This document shows, piece after piece, positions 51,275 through 59,594 of a DNA stretch of 64,000 nt (position 1 is its first letter; each line of letters begins with the position of its first letter). The position numbers and the translations under genes are program-made. Under the pieces are notes generated by a model. The model had not been told where the DNA came from. It saw nothing but the letters and a program-made list of their open reading frames with translations, and made no database searches. Source of the DNA: Polaribacter sargassicola (GTDB taxonomy: Bacteria > Bacteroidota > Bacteroidia > Flavobacteriales > Flavobacteriaceae); assembly GCF_021991835.1 (NCBI RefSeq), contig NZ_JAHDAU010000001.1:372001-436000 (forward strand). The letters run 5' to 3'.

Positions 51275-54200
51275 TTATTCTTCAATAGTTTGTATTGCTG
51301 GTTTACTAGAAATTTTTTCTTGTAACCACTGAAATAATATAAATAGAATAGGAATTACAAAAACTCCTAAAATTGTACCAATAAGTAAACCACCAACGGC
51401 ACCTGTACCAATAGATTTGTTACCTTCAGACCCTACACCTTTTGCTAATACCAATGGCATTAATCCTAAAATAAAGGCAAATGAAGTCATTAAAATTGGA
51501 CGTAAACGAGATTTTGCTCCGTCTATAGCTGCTTCTACAATAGTTTCTCCTTGTCGTCTTTTTTGTAAAGCAATTTCTACAATAAGTATGGCATTTTTTG
51601 CTAATAAACCAATTAACATTATTAAAGCAATCTGAAAATAAATGTTATTTTCTAAACCTAAGAACTTGGTACTTATATAAGCTCCAAATACACCAAAAGG
51701 TAAAGATAATACTACGGCAAATGGTAATAAATAACTTTCGTATTGTGCACTTAATAAAAAGTATACAAACAGAATACTTAAAATAAATATAAAAGTTGTT
51801 TGGTTACCTGCACTTACTTCTTCACGTGTTAAACCAGAATAAGCAATTGTGTAATTACTTGGTAATTTTGCAACTTCTTCTTCTATAACTCTAATAGCAT
51901 CTCCTGTACTAAAACCTTGGTTGGTTGCACCTGTTATACTTGTAGAGTTTAATAAATTAAAACGTGTTACTGCTTGTGGCCCATAAACTCTTTCTAAACT
52001 TACAAACTCTGCAATTGGAGCCATTTCTCCTGCATTTGTTCTTACATACATACTATTTAAAGCATTAACATCTGCTCTATCTTCTGGTAAAGCCTGAATG
52101 TAAACTCTAAATTGTTTACCAAATCTAGAAAAATCTGAAGCATAAATACCACCAATATAACCTTGTAACGTAGAAAATATACTAGAGACTTCTACACCTT
52201 TTTCTTTGGCAAGAGGTACATTTACTTTCATTTCATATTGCGGATAGTTTGTGTTAAAAGCAGATTGTGCATATTGAATTTCTGGATGACTCATTATTGC
52301 AGCGGCAAATTCTTGATTTGCAACATCTAAGTCTTTAAATTCTCCTCCAAATTTATCTAGTAAATTTACTTCAAAACCAGCCGAGTTACCAAAACCACGT
52401 ATACTAGGTGGCGAAAAGAATATAATTTTAGCCTCTGGAACACTAGCTGCAAGACCAAATAATTTACCAGTAATTGCTGTAGAAGAAAGAGATGGATCTT
52501 CACGTTTACTCCAGTCTTCTAGTTTAATAATTCCCATTCCGTAATTAGAACCTGTACCGTTTATTAAACTTCTACCTTTAATAAAGTTTACACCAACAAT
52601 ACCTTCCATACCTTCCATTTTGGCATATAGTTTTCTTGCTACTGCATCGGTTCTGTCTAATGATGCTCCGGCAGGTAATTCTATATTTGCAAAGATGATT
52701 CCTCTATCTTCATTTGGTACAAAACCAGTTGGGGTTGTATTTGCTGCCCAATAAATTCCTACACCAGCAATAATCAATAATAAAACAGATACAAATTTGT
52801 TTTTGTATAAGAATTGAAGTGATTTACCATATTTATCTATTGTAGCATTAAAACCACGATTAAATAGTGTGTAAAAACGTTTTAAAGGACCTTTCTTTTT
52901 TAATTCTTCTTCATCACTATGTGTTTTTAATAACAATGCACATAAAGCCGGACTTAAGGTTAAGGCATTTACTGCTGATATTAAAATGGCGATAATTAAA
53001 GTAACACCAAATTGTTCGTAAAATACCCCTGTTGGTCCTGTGATAAAAGTTACCGGAATAAATACTGCAGCCATTACTAATGTAATAGAAATAATTGCTC
53101 CAGAAATCTCGTTCATTGCTGTTAATGTTGCCTTTTTAGGGCTTTTTTCTCCTTCATCAATTTTTGCATGAACGGCTTCTACAACTACAATAGCATCATC
53201 TACCACAATACCAATTGCTAGCACTAATGCAAACAATGTTAATAAGTTAATAGAATAACCAAAAATATTTAAGAAAAAGAAAGTACCTATAATAGAAACT
53301 GGTACCGCTATTGCAGGAATTAAAGTTGATCTAAAATCTTGTAAAAAGATAAATACAACTAAGAAAACTAATAAGAATGCTTCTAATAATGTGTGAATTA
53401 CTTTTTCTATAGATGCATTTAAGAACAAACTTGTATCATAAGGTACAAATATGTCTAAACCATCTGGCAAATCTGCTTTTACATCTTCTAAAGTTGCTTT
53501 TATGTTTTCTATAATTTCTTGTGCATTAGAACCTTTGGTTTGAAAAATCCCCATAAAAACTGCCGGATTTCCTAAACTCATTGCGTTAGATGCGTAAGAT
53601 TGTGCATCTAATTCTATTGTTGCTACATCTTTTAAACGTAAAAATTGTCCGTTTCCTAAAGCTTTAATTACAATATCACTGTATTGACTTTCGTTTTTAA
53701 AACGTCCGCTATAAGTTAATGTGTAAGAAAAAGATTCTCCATTATTTTGCCCTAAAGATCCTGCTGCGGCTTCTAAATTTTGTTCACTTAAAGCTGCAGT
53801 AATATCCGAAGGAATTAAATTATAAGCTGCTAATTTTTCTGGTTTTAGCCAAATTCGCATTGCGTAATCTTGCTGAGAAAATACACTTACATCACCAACA
53901 CCACTAATACGTTGCATTGCCGGAATTACATTAATTTTTAAGTAATTCTGTATAAATGTTGCATCATAATCTTCATTCTCAGAATACATAGAAATAAACA
54001 TTAAAGCACTTGTTTCTTGTTTCTGAGTAATAACACCTGTTTGTGTAACTTCTTGTGGTAATAAAGCAGAAGCTCTTGCTACACGGTTTTGTACGTTTAC
54101 TGCTGCAATATCTGCATCCATTTCTTGATCAAAATAAACAGTAATTTCTGCTGTACCAGTGTTAGATGCTGTAGAGGTAATATACGTCATTCCCTCAACT

Positions 54201-54412
54201 CCGTTAATTTGTTCCTCAATAGGAATAATAACACTTTCTAAAACTGTTTCTGCATTTGCACCTGTATAACTTGCACTAACTTTAATTGTAGGTGGTGCAA
54301 TATCTGGGTATTCTTCTATAGGTAATGTGTTGATACTAATAACCCCTAATAAAACTATAATAATAGAGATTACTGTTGAAAGAACGGGTCTTTCAATAAA
54401 AGTTTTTAACAT
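51275..54412 (-). CDS. RND efflux transporter, HAE1/AcrB type (1045 aa)
   Basis: Complete inner-membrane drug/proton antiporter. MLKTFIERPVLSTVISIIIVLLGVISI (TM1), then porter domains; LALVLAIGIVVDDAIVVVEAVHAKIDEG contains the proton-relay aspartate pair, and LIGLLAKNAILIVEIAL the relay lysine. GPTGVFYEQFGVTLIIAILISAVNALTLSPALCALLLK is typical of the HAE1 family. Length is usual for AcrB. It is the middle gene of a unit: adaptor, transporter, outer-membrane lipoprotein, TetR. Substrates cannot be deduced from the sequence. Confidence 0.96.
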   Translation of the reverse strand: MLKTFIERPVLSTVISIIIVLLGVISINTLPIEEYPDIAPPTIKVSASYTGANAETVLESVIIPIEEQINGVEGMTYITSTASNTGTAEITVYFDQEMDADIAAVNVQNRVARASALLPQEVTQTGVITQKQETSALMFISMYSENEDYDATFIQNYLKINVIPAMQRISGVGDVSVFSQQDYAMRIWLKPEKLAAYNLIPSDITAALSEQNLEAAAGSLGQNNGESFSYTLTYSGRFKNESQYSDIVIKALGNGQFLRLKDVATIELDAQSYASNAMSLGNPAVFMGIFQTKGSNAQEIIENIKATLEDVKADLPDGLDIFVPYDTSLFLNASIEKVIHTLLEAFLLVFLVVFIFLQDFRSTLIPAIAVPVSIIGTFFFLNIFGYSINLLTLFALVLAIGIVVDDAIVVVEAVHAKIDEGEKSPKKATLTAMNEISGAIISITLVMAAVFIPVTFITGPTGVFYEQFGVTLIIAILISAVNALTLSPALCALLLKTHSDEEELKKKGPLKRFYTLFNRGFNATIDKYGKSLQFLYKNKFVSVLLLIIAGVGIYWAANTTPTGFVPNEDRGIIFANIELPAGASLDRTDAVARKLYAKMEGMEGIVGVNFIKGRSLINGTGSNYGMGIIKLEDWSKREDPSLSSTAITGKLFGLAASVPEAKIIFFSPPSIRGFGNSAGFEVNLLDKFGGEFKDLDVANQEFAAAIMSHPEIQYAQSAFNTNYPQYEMKVNVPLAKEKGVEVSSIFSTLQGYIGGIYASDFSRFGKQFRVYIQALPEDRADVNALNSMYVRTNAGEMAPIAEFVSLERVYGPQAVTRFNLLNSTSITGATNQGFSTGDAIRVIEEEVAKLPSNYTIAYSGLTREEVSAGNQTTFIFILSILFVYFLLSAQYESYLLPFAVVLSLPFGVFGAYISTKFLGLENNIYFQIALIMLIGLLAKNAILIVEIALQKRRQGETIVEAAIDGAKSRLRPILMTSFAFILGLMPLVLAKGVGSEGNKSIGTGAVGGLLIGTILGVFVIPILFILFQWLQEKISSKPAIQTIEE

Positions 54413-54435
54413 AATTATAAAATTTCTGGGTTATA

Positions 54436-55569
54436 TTAGTTTTTAAATAACGTTGCAATAGGTTTTATTGCGTTTTCAAAAGGTGTTTCTTGAGGAGAAA
54501 TGGTTGCTCCGTTTTTTAACTTACTTGCTCCCGAAACAATAATTTTATCACCTTCTTTAAGACCAGATTCTACTACATAAAGATTATCTACAATACCAGC
54601 AATTTCTATTAATGTTGCTTTTACAGTATTGTTTTCTGCCAAAGTGTAAATTATAATGTCTTTTTGTTGCTCAAAAGTGGCAGATTGTGGTACAACAATA
54701 GCATCTTTATATTCTACAGGGAATTTAATTTTTCCACTATTTCCGTTTGTTAATAATTCATTAGGATTATTAAAAGCAGCTCTAATTTTTATAGTTCCTG
54801 TACTTTGGTTTATTTGTCCTGTACTTGTTTGAATGCGTCCTTTTTCTGAGTATTCTTTTCCGTTTGCTAAGATTAATGTTAAATCTGGCGAATTTTTAAT
54901 ACGCTCTGCTTTTGTTGTACCTTTAAAGCGTTGTAAATGATTAATGTATTGAGCTTCATTAAAACTAAAAAAAGCGTAAACTTGATCTATTTGACTAACC
55001 TTTGTTAAAGGTGTTGCATCACTAGGACTAATTAAAGCTCCTTCTCTAAAATTAATAGCACCAACATAACCGTCTATCGGACTTTTAATAGTTGCGTAAC
55101 CAATATTTGCAGAAATACTACTGTAGTTGGCTTTAGCTTGTGTTAAATTAGCTTTAGCTGTTTCTAATTGTACAGGACTAATAATATTTTTTTCTACAAG
55201 TGGTATTAATTTATCTACTTCTACTTGAGCTACATTTATAAGTGCTTTTGCAGCATCTGCATCTTGACTTAAAGATTGTGTTTCTAATTTAAATAAAATT
55301 TGCCCTTTGCGTACTTTTTGTCCTTCATCTACATACACTTTATCTATATAACCAGATGTTTTAGCTCTAACATCACTGTTTACAGTTCCTTCTATTGTTG
55401 CAGGATATTCTGTGTACCCTATAACTGTTTTTGTTTTTATTTCTGATACAGGTATTGCTGCAGGTGGAGCTTGTATAGCTTGTTTTGTTTCGGTTTTATC
55501 ACCACAACTTGTAAAAAATATTGCTACAATACTTAGTGTTGATAAAATATAAAGGTTCGTTTTTTTCAT
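54436..55569 (-). CDS. RND efflux periplasmic adaptor (377 aa)
   Basis: Membrane fusion protein: lipoprotein-like signal (LSIVAIFFTSCGDK, C22), barrel-sandwich halves (YTEYPATIEGTVNSDVRAKTSGYIDKVYVDEGQKVRKGQILFKLETQSL) and beta-barrel (VDNLYVVESGLKEGDKIIVSGASKLKNGATISPQ) with a central coiled-coil pair (LINVAQVEVDKLIPLVEKNIISPVQLETAKANLTQAKANYSSISANIGYATI). It connects the transporter with the outer-membrane tunnel. It follows the GbsR-type regulator gene by one base and precedes the transporter by 23. Confidence 0.94.
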   Translation of the reverse strand: MKKTNLYILSTLSIVAIFFTSCGDKTETKQAIQAPPAAIPVSEIKTKTVIGYTEYPATIEGTVNSDVRAKTSGYIDKVYVDEGQKVRKGQILFKLETQSLSQDADAAKALINVAQVEVDKLIPLVEKNIISPVQLETAKANLTQAKANYSSISANIGYATIKSPIDGYVGAINFREGALISPSDATPLTKVSQIDQVYAFFSFNEAQYINHLQRFKGTTKAERIKNSPDLTLILANGKEYSEKGRIQTSTGQINQSTGTIKIRAAFNNPNELLTNGNSGKIKFPVEYKDAIVVPQSATFEQQKDIIIYTLAENNTVKATLIEIAGIVDNLYVVESGLKEGDKIIVSGASKLKNGATISPQETPFENAIKPIATLFKN

Positions 55570-55570
55570 T

Positions 55571-56074
55571 TTAAAAGATATTATTTTTGTGTATTAACTT
55601 GGTTCTTAATTCTTTAATAGATTTGCTAGCTTCATCTAAAAACTTGATGTAGTCATTATGAAAGTTTAGATTAAACTTTTCTTCTTCGTTTTCAATCTTT
55701 AAATTGTTAATGGTTTCTTTGTAGTTTTTAATTTCTAAGTGTAATTCTTTTATTTGATTCCATTCTCGAGTCATATTATCTATGTGCTGAACAATCATAT
55801 TTTCATTGATTATAAAATATTTTTTTCTGTCACCTGTTTTGGTGAAATACACAATTTTTTCTAAATCTTGTAAATGGTTTAAATGTGTAGAAATTGTACT
55901 CTTACTTGCACATAAAACAGAAACCATTTCATCAAAAGTGCTTCCTTTTTTTCCTGTAAGAATAATGTAAGCTAAAATACGTGCAGCAACAGGAGCCAAT
56001 TGTTCTCTACTTTCTAAATGCACACCTAGTTTTTCTACTAAATTCATTTTTTCTTTACAAACCGATTCTTTCAT
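55571..56074 (-). CDS. GbsR/MarR-type regulator heading the efflux operon (167 aa)
   Basis: Winged helix-turn-helix protein: ESREQLAPVAARILAYIILTGKKGSTFDEMVSVLCASKSTISTHLNHLQDLEKIVYFTKTGDRKKYF is the wHTH with recognition helix CASKSTISTHLNHL and wing GDRKKYF; the following half is a long coiled coil (IKELHLEIKNYKETINNLKIENEEEKFNL) for dimer formation. It matches the GbsR group of MarR-like regulators. The gene is 1 base from the adaptor gene, so it is autoregulated with the pump. The palindrome at 56106-56123 upstream is its likely binding site. Confidence 0.87.
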   Translation of the reverse strand: MKESVCKEKMNLVEKLGVHLESREQLAPVAARILAYIILTGKKGSTFDEMVSVLCASKSTISTHLNHLQDLEKIVYFTKTGDRKKYFIINENMIVQHIDNMTREWNQIKELHLEIKNYKETINNLKIENEEEKFNLNFHNDYIKFLDEASKSIKELRTKLIHKNNIF

Positions 56075-56091
56075 AATCTATAAGTTTTCTA

Positions 56092-56099
56092 CAAAAATA
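56092..56099 (-). promoter_or_regulatory. -7 promoter box of the efflux operon (TATTTTTG)
   Basis: TAnnTTTG on the minus strand, 17 bases upstream of the GbsR-type ATG, and just downstream of the palindrome 56106-56123. Confidence 0.55.
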
Positions 56100-56105
56100 T
56101 ATTTA

Positions 56106-56123
56106 GTTCGGAACAAACCGAAC
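56106..56123. promoter_or_regulatory. Operator-like palindrome GTTCGG-aacaaa-CCGAAC
   Basis: Six perfect G+C-rich pairs with a six-base centre, standing out in AT-rich DNA and lying between the expected -33 and -7 boxes of the efflux operon. Binding by the GbsR-type regulator encoded next to it is the simplest reading; the TetR regulator is the alternative. Confidence 0.7.
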
Positions 56124-56150
56124 ATAGCGAAGTTAAAAAAAAGTTAATTT

Positions 56151-56185
56151 AAAAAAAGCATAAAAAATTAATTTTATGCTTTTTT
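56151..56185 (-). terminator. Terminator of the META-domain gene
   Basis: AAAAAAGCATAAAA (56152-56165) pairs perfectly with TTTTATGCTTTTTT (56172-56185), six-base loop; T-run on the minus strand. Confidence 0.85.
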
Positions 56186-56214
56186 AGTAAGAGTTGATGT
56201 TAAAAAAAAAGAGT

Positions 56215-56901
56215 TTAGATTTCTTTTTTAAGAACCATAGTTTGTTGATTCTCTTTATTTAATAAAATAATTTCTGTTGGTGTAGATAAAAAAGATACAC
56301 TATTAGTTAGCATTGTATTAAATGCTTTAGAAACTTGCATATTTTCACAAAATATTTTGGTTTCCATAATAAGTCCAACTTTAAAAGTTGATGTTTCTTT
56401 TATTTCTGTTAATGTTGTTGTAATAGAATTACATCCGTTATTACCGCTTAATCTATTACCATCAAATTTTAAAAAAGGTTGTCTTGCAGTATTTTTTAAT
56501 TCTTCTGATGAAATTTCTGTTATAGATGAAATTAGCCATTTTCCTTGTAAATCATCAATAGTAAGATATGTTGGTTTTTGAATCACTTCTACTACTTTAA
56601 CAAAATTACGTTCTATGCTAGAAGCATCTGCCGGAACTTTATTTAATGGTAATTTTTTTTCTGTAATTACCATTTTGGTAAGTTGCCCAGGCACAAAATT
56701 AAAACCTTTTATATCTGAATATAAATTTGTCCATTTTGTAGGGTCAACAGTATCACTTTCTTGAATTTGTAAGCATTTTTTAGGGCTAACATCTTGGCAG
56801 TTTACTTTTTGGTAATTAACCCAAATTGTTTTTTCTGTTTCTTTTGTACTTGCACAAGAAGCCATTATAATACTAAGTAAAATTAAAAAAGTGTTTTTCA
56901 T
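56215..56901 (-). CDS. META domain lipoprotein (228 aa)
   Basis: Lipoprotein signal MKNTFLILLSIIMASCAST with lipobox MASC. The first half has DUF4377-like features (KTIWVNYQKVNCQDVSPKKCLQIQESDTVDPTKWTNLYSDIKGFNFVPGQ with two cysteines); the second half is a META domain (LQGKWLISSITEISSEELKNTARQPFLKFDGNRLSGNNGCNSITTTL, and VGLIMETKIFCENM with M and C in the right places, as in HslJ). HslJ-type proteins are linked to heat or novobiocin stress. Cell-envelope protein; no mechanism is known. Its terminator separates it from the efflux operon. Confidence 0.87.
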   Translation of the reverse strand: MKNTFLILLSIIMASCASTKETEKTIWVNYQKVNCQDVSPKKCLQIQESDTVDPTKWTNLYSDIKGFNFVPGQLTKMVITEKKLPLNKVPADASSIERNFVKVVEVIQKPTYLTIDDLQGKWLISSITEISSEELKNTARQPFLKFDGNRLSGNNGCNSITTTLTEIKETSTFKVGLIMETKIFCENMQVSKAFNTMLTNSVSFLSTPTEIILLNKENQQTMVLKKEI

Positions 56902-56963
56902 AAAAAGATATTAAGTTTAATACTTATAAGAGTTAATACAAAAAACAGACCAAATTTTAATAA

Positions 56964-57983
56964 TTATATAACAGACTTAAATTGCTCTAGAAAACGTTTA
57001 TCATTTTCATAAAACATTCTAATATCTGGTATTTGGTATAATAACATTGCAATACGTTCTATACCCATACCAAAAGCGTAACCAGAGTATTTTGTAGGAT
57101 CTATATTAGCGTTTTTTAAAACATTAGGGTCTACCATACCGCATCCCATAATTTCTAACCAACCAGTACCTTTTGTAATTCTGTAATCGGTTTCTGTTTC
57201 TAATCCCCAGTAAATATCTACTTCTGCACTTGGCTCTGTAAAAGGAAAATAAGAAGGACGTAAACGTATTTTAGATTTACCAAACATTTCTTTTGTAAAA
57301 TATAAAAGTGTTTGTTTTAAATCTGCAAAAGAAACATCTGTATCTATATACAAACCTTCTATTTGATGAAAAATACAGTGCGCACGCGCAGAAATATCTT
57401 CATTTCTAAAAACTCTTCCTGGAGAAATGGTTCTTATAGGAGGTTGATTTTCTTCCATATAACGTACTTGCACAGAAGATGTGTGTGTACGTAATAAAAT
57501 ATCTGGATCTTGTTCTATAAAGAAAGTATCTTGCATATCTCTTGCAGGATGATATTCTGGTAAATTTAAAGCTGTAAAGTTATGCCAATCATCTTCTATT
57601 TCCGGACCTTCAGAAACTGTAAAACCAATTCTATTAAAAACTTCTATAATTTGGTTTTTTACTAATGATATTGGATGACGAGAACCTAAATTAATTGGTT
57701 CAGAAGGACGAGTTAAATCGCCATAAAAACCTTTTTCTTCAACAGCATTTTCTAAAGCATCATTTAATTCTGCAACTTTACCTTCTGCAGACTTTTTTAA
57801 ATTATTTAATGCTTGTCCAAAATCTTTACGCATTTCTGCATCAACATTTTTAAATTCTGCAAATAAATCTTTTAATAAACCTTTGCTTCCTAAATACTTA
57901 ATTCTAAAAGTTTCTACTTCTTCTTTGGTAGTAGCATTAAATGCTTTTACATCACCAATTAATTCTTTTACTTTATCTAACAT
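56964..57983 (-). CDS. pheS: Phenylalanyl-tRNA synthetase alpha subunit (339 aa)
   Basis: N-terminal coiled coil (EEVETFRIKYLGSKGLLKDLFAEFKNVDAEMRKDFGQALNNLKK) that grips tRNA, followed by the class II catalytic core: motif 1 region HPISLVKNQIIEVFNRIGF, FTALNLPEYHPARDMQDTFF, motif 2 RTHTSSVQVRYME with ISPGRVFRNEDISARAHCIFHQIEGLYID, and motif 3 YSGYAFGMGIERIAMLLYQIPDIR. The subunit binds phenylalanine and ATP and pairs with PheT (not in this window). Length is normal. The HTTM gene is close behind it in the reading direction opposite to expectation: HTTM is upstream, with 91 bases between. Confidence 0.97.
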   Translation of the reverse strand: MLDKVKELIGDVKAFNATTKEEVETFRIKYLGSKGLLKDLFAEFKNVDAEMRKDFGQALNNLKKSAEGKVAELNDALENAVEEKGFYGDLTRPSEPINLGSRHPISLVKNQIIEVFNRIGFTVSEGPEIEDDWHNFTALNLPEYHPARDMQDTFFIEQDPDILLRTHTSSVQVRYMEENQPPIRTISPGRVFRNEDISARAHCIFHQIEGLYIDTDVSFADLKQTLLYFTKEMFGKSKIRLRPSYFPFTEPSAEVDIYWGLETETDYRITKGTGWLEIMGCGMVDPNVLKNANIDPTKYSGYAFGMGIERIAMLLYQIPDIRMFYENDKRFLEQFKSVI

Positions 57984-58074
57984 TTTATAGGATAATTACG
58001 TGACAAATTTAACAAACTAAATTGGATTACTAGACTTATTTATTATGCTTTTTGCGTAAACCAAAGACAAAAAA

Positions 58075-59385
58075 TTACCATCCATTAAATTTATAAATCC
58101 ATTTTGCATGGTTAAAATAATCCCACTTTGTATTTGCTAAATCTACATTAGGATCTATAAATTCTTGATAACGTCTGTTATTTAATTTTTTATTACTAAT
58201 GGCGTAAACTTTAATTTCGTTTCCTTTTTTGGCTTCTTCTTTTTTAAGATATTGTGCATATTGCCAAATTACATCTGGACGTGTATTAATTAGATTTTTT
58301 TGTTTTCTACTTAAAATAGTAGGTTTAAGAATGTAAGTAGAATCTTTTTTAACATCGTAAATTTTAAAACGAGTTATTCCAGATGTTGTTCTAAGCATCA
58401 TTCTCCAACTCATTTTATGTCCCTCTTCTGTCCAAAAAACATTCCCTTCTAAAAAATGTTGTCTTAATGGTAAAAATAATTGCAAAACAATATATGATGA
58501 TAATAAGAAAAGCACAGTTTTTTTGTTAGAAGGATTACTACTGTAGGCAGTTTCTAAATAAAGTTCTTTTTTAGGTAAAAATATTTTACGTATTCTATCA
58601 ACCGGAAAAAAGAAAATAGCAAAAGCCAAACTGAGATAAGGAAAAACACCTACTTGAAAAACAAAAGAATTAAAACTATGAAAAGCGATAGATACTATAA
58701 AAGCAAAAACCCTGGTTCTTTTGTAAATTAATAATGGTATAATTAATAAATCAAACAAAAAACCTCCATAAGCAACGCCCATATAAAACCATTCTTCTTT
58801 AAAAAACTGACCCACCAAAGGTGTTTTAATTTCTCTACCTAATTTAAGTTTTGTGTAAGTTCCGTCTAACCAATCTGGATAAATTTTTGCCATTGCTCCA
58901 AAAAAATAGACGCAAGTAATTTGAAACATTAAAATAAATTTACACCAAAAAGGCATTGCAATTTCTTTTAATACTCTACCTTTTTTAACATCTAAAGAAT
59001 GCGATTTATGAGCAGGTAAAAAGCACATAATTAAGCATAACAAAATCATTAGATAATAATGATTATTATAAGATGCTTTATGTATTAAATAACAATAAGT
59101 CCAAAGAATAGTGTAAGAAATTATAGAGAATCTATAAAAGTTACCAAGAATAACGCACAAACCTAATGCTCCCATTACAGCATAAATATAATACATGCCA
59201 AAACCATCTATAGGTTGTAACCAACTAAAGGCAATAAAACTAAAATGTATTTTAGGTTCTACAAAAGTTAATTTAATCCAACCGGTAAAAATAGAACCCC
59301 AAGCTTCTAGCATTAAAACACAACCAAAAATAATTCTAAAGACAATTAAAGTAGTGTTGTCAATCTTTTTAAATAGAAACCGCAT
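58075..59385 (-). CDS. HTTM domain membrane protein, vitamin K-dependent carboxylase-like (436 aa)
   Basis: Multi-pass membrane protein with HTTM features: MRFLFKKIDNTTLIVFRIIFGCVLMLEAWGSIFTGWIKLTFVEPKIHFSFIAFSWLQPIDGFGMYYIYAVMGALGLCVILG with the first helices, and SHSLDVKKGRVLKEIAMPFWCKFILMFQITCVYFFGAMAKIYPDWLDGTYTKLKLG (the FFGAMAKIYPDWL motif is diagnostic). The vitamin K-dependent gamma-carboxylase is the best known relative; bacterial members are mostly uncharacterised, some act on quinone or lipid substrates. It ends with a soluble cytosolic or periplasmic domain (residues 320-436). Function unknown. Confidence 0.85.
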   Translation of the reverse strand: MRFLFKKIDNTTLIVFRIIFGCVLMLEAWGSIFTGWIKLTFVEPKIHFSFIAFSWLQPIDGFGMYYIYAVMGALGLCVILGNFYRFSIISYTILWTYCYLIHKASYNNHYYLMILLCLIMCFLPAHKSHSLDVKKGRVLKEIAMPFWCKFILMFQITCVYFFGAMAKIYPDWLDGTYTKLKLGREIKTPLVGQFFKEEWFYMGVAYGGFLFDLLIIPLLIYKRTRVFAFIVSIAFHSFNSFVFQVGVFPYLSLAFAIFFFPVDRIRKIFLPKKELYLETAYSSNPSNKKTVLFLLSSYIVLQLFLPLRQHFLEGNVFWTEEGHKMSWRMMLRTTSGITRFKIYDVKKDSTYILKPTILSRKQKNLINTRPDVIWQYAQYLKKEEAKKGNEIKVYAISNKKLNNRRYQEFIDPNVDLANTKWDYFNHAKWIYKFNGW

Positions 59386-59531
59386 TGCTTTGTATATTTA
59401 TTAACCTTTTATCTTATGCAAGATTAGTACATAATTTACTTTTTTATTAAATAATAATGCTTGGTAATAAAGTATTTAGCGAAATCGATTGCGTAAATAG
59501 AAGTATAACAAAATATTATAGTTTTTTTAAT

Positions 59532-59560
59532 TTTGTGATATTTAAAATTACCTATATTTG
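59532..59560 (+). promoter_or_regulatory. Promoter of gdhA (TTTG, 17 bases, TATATTTG)
   Basis: -33 box TTTG at 59532-59535 and -7 box TATATTTG at 59553-59560, 17 bases apart, both matching the Bacteroidota consensus; the best complete promoter in the window, 34 bases upstream of the ATG. Confidence 0.65.
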
Positions 59561-59594
59561 TTGGGTTAAATTTTTATTAATATCATAAAAAAAC

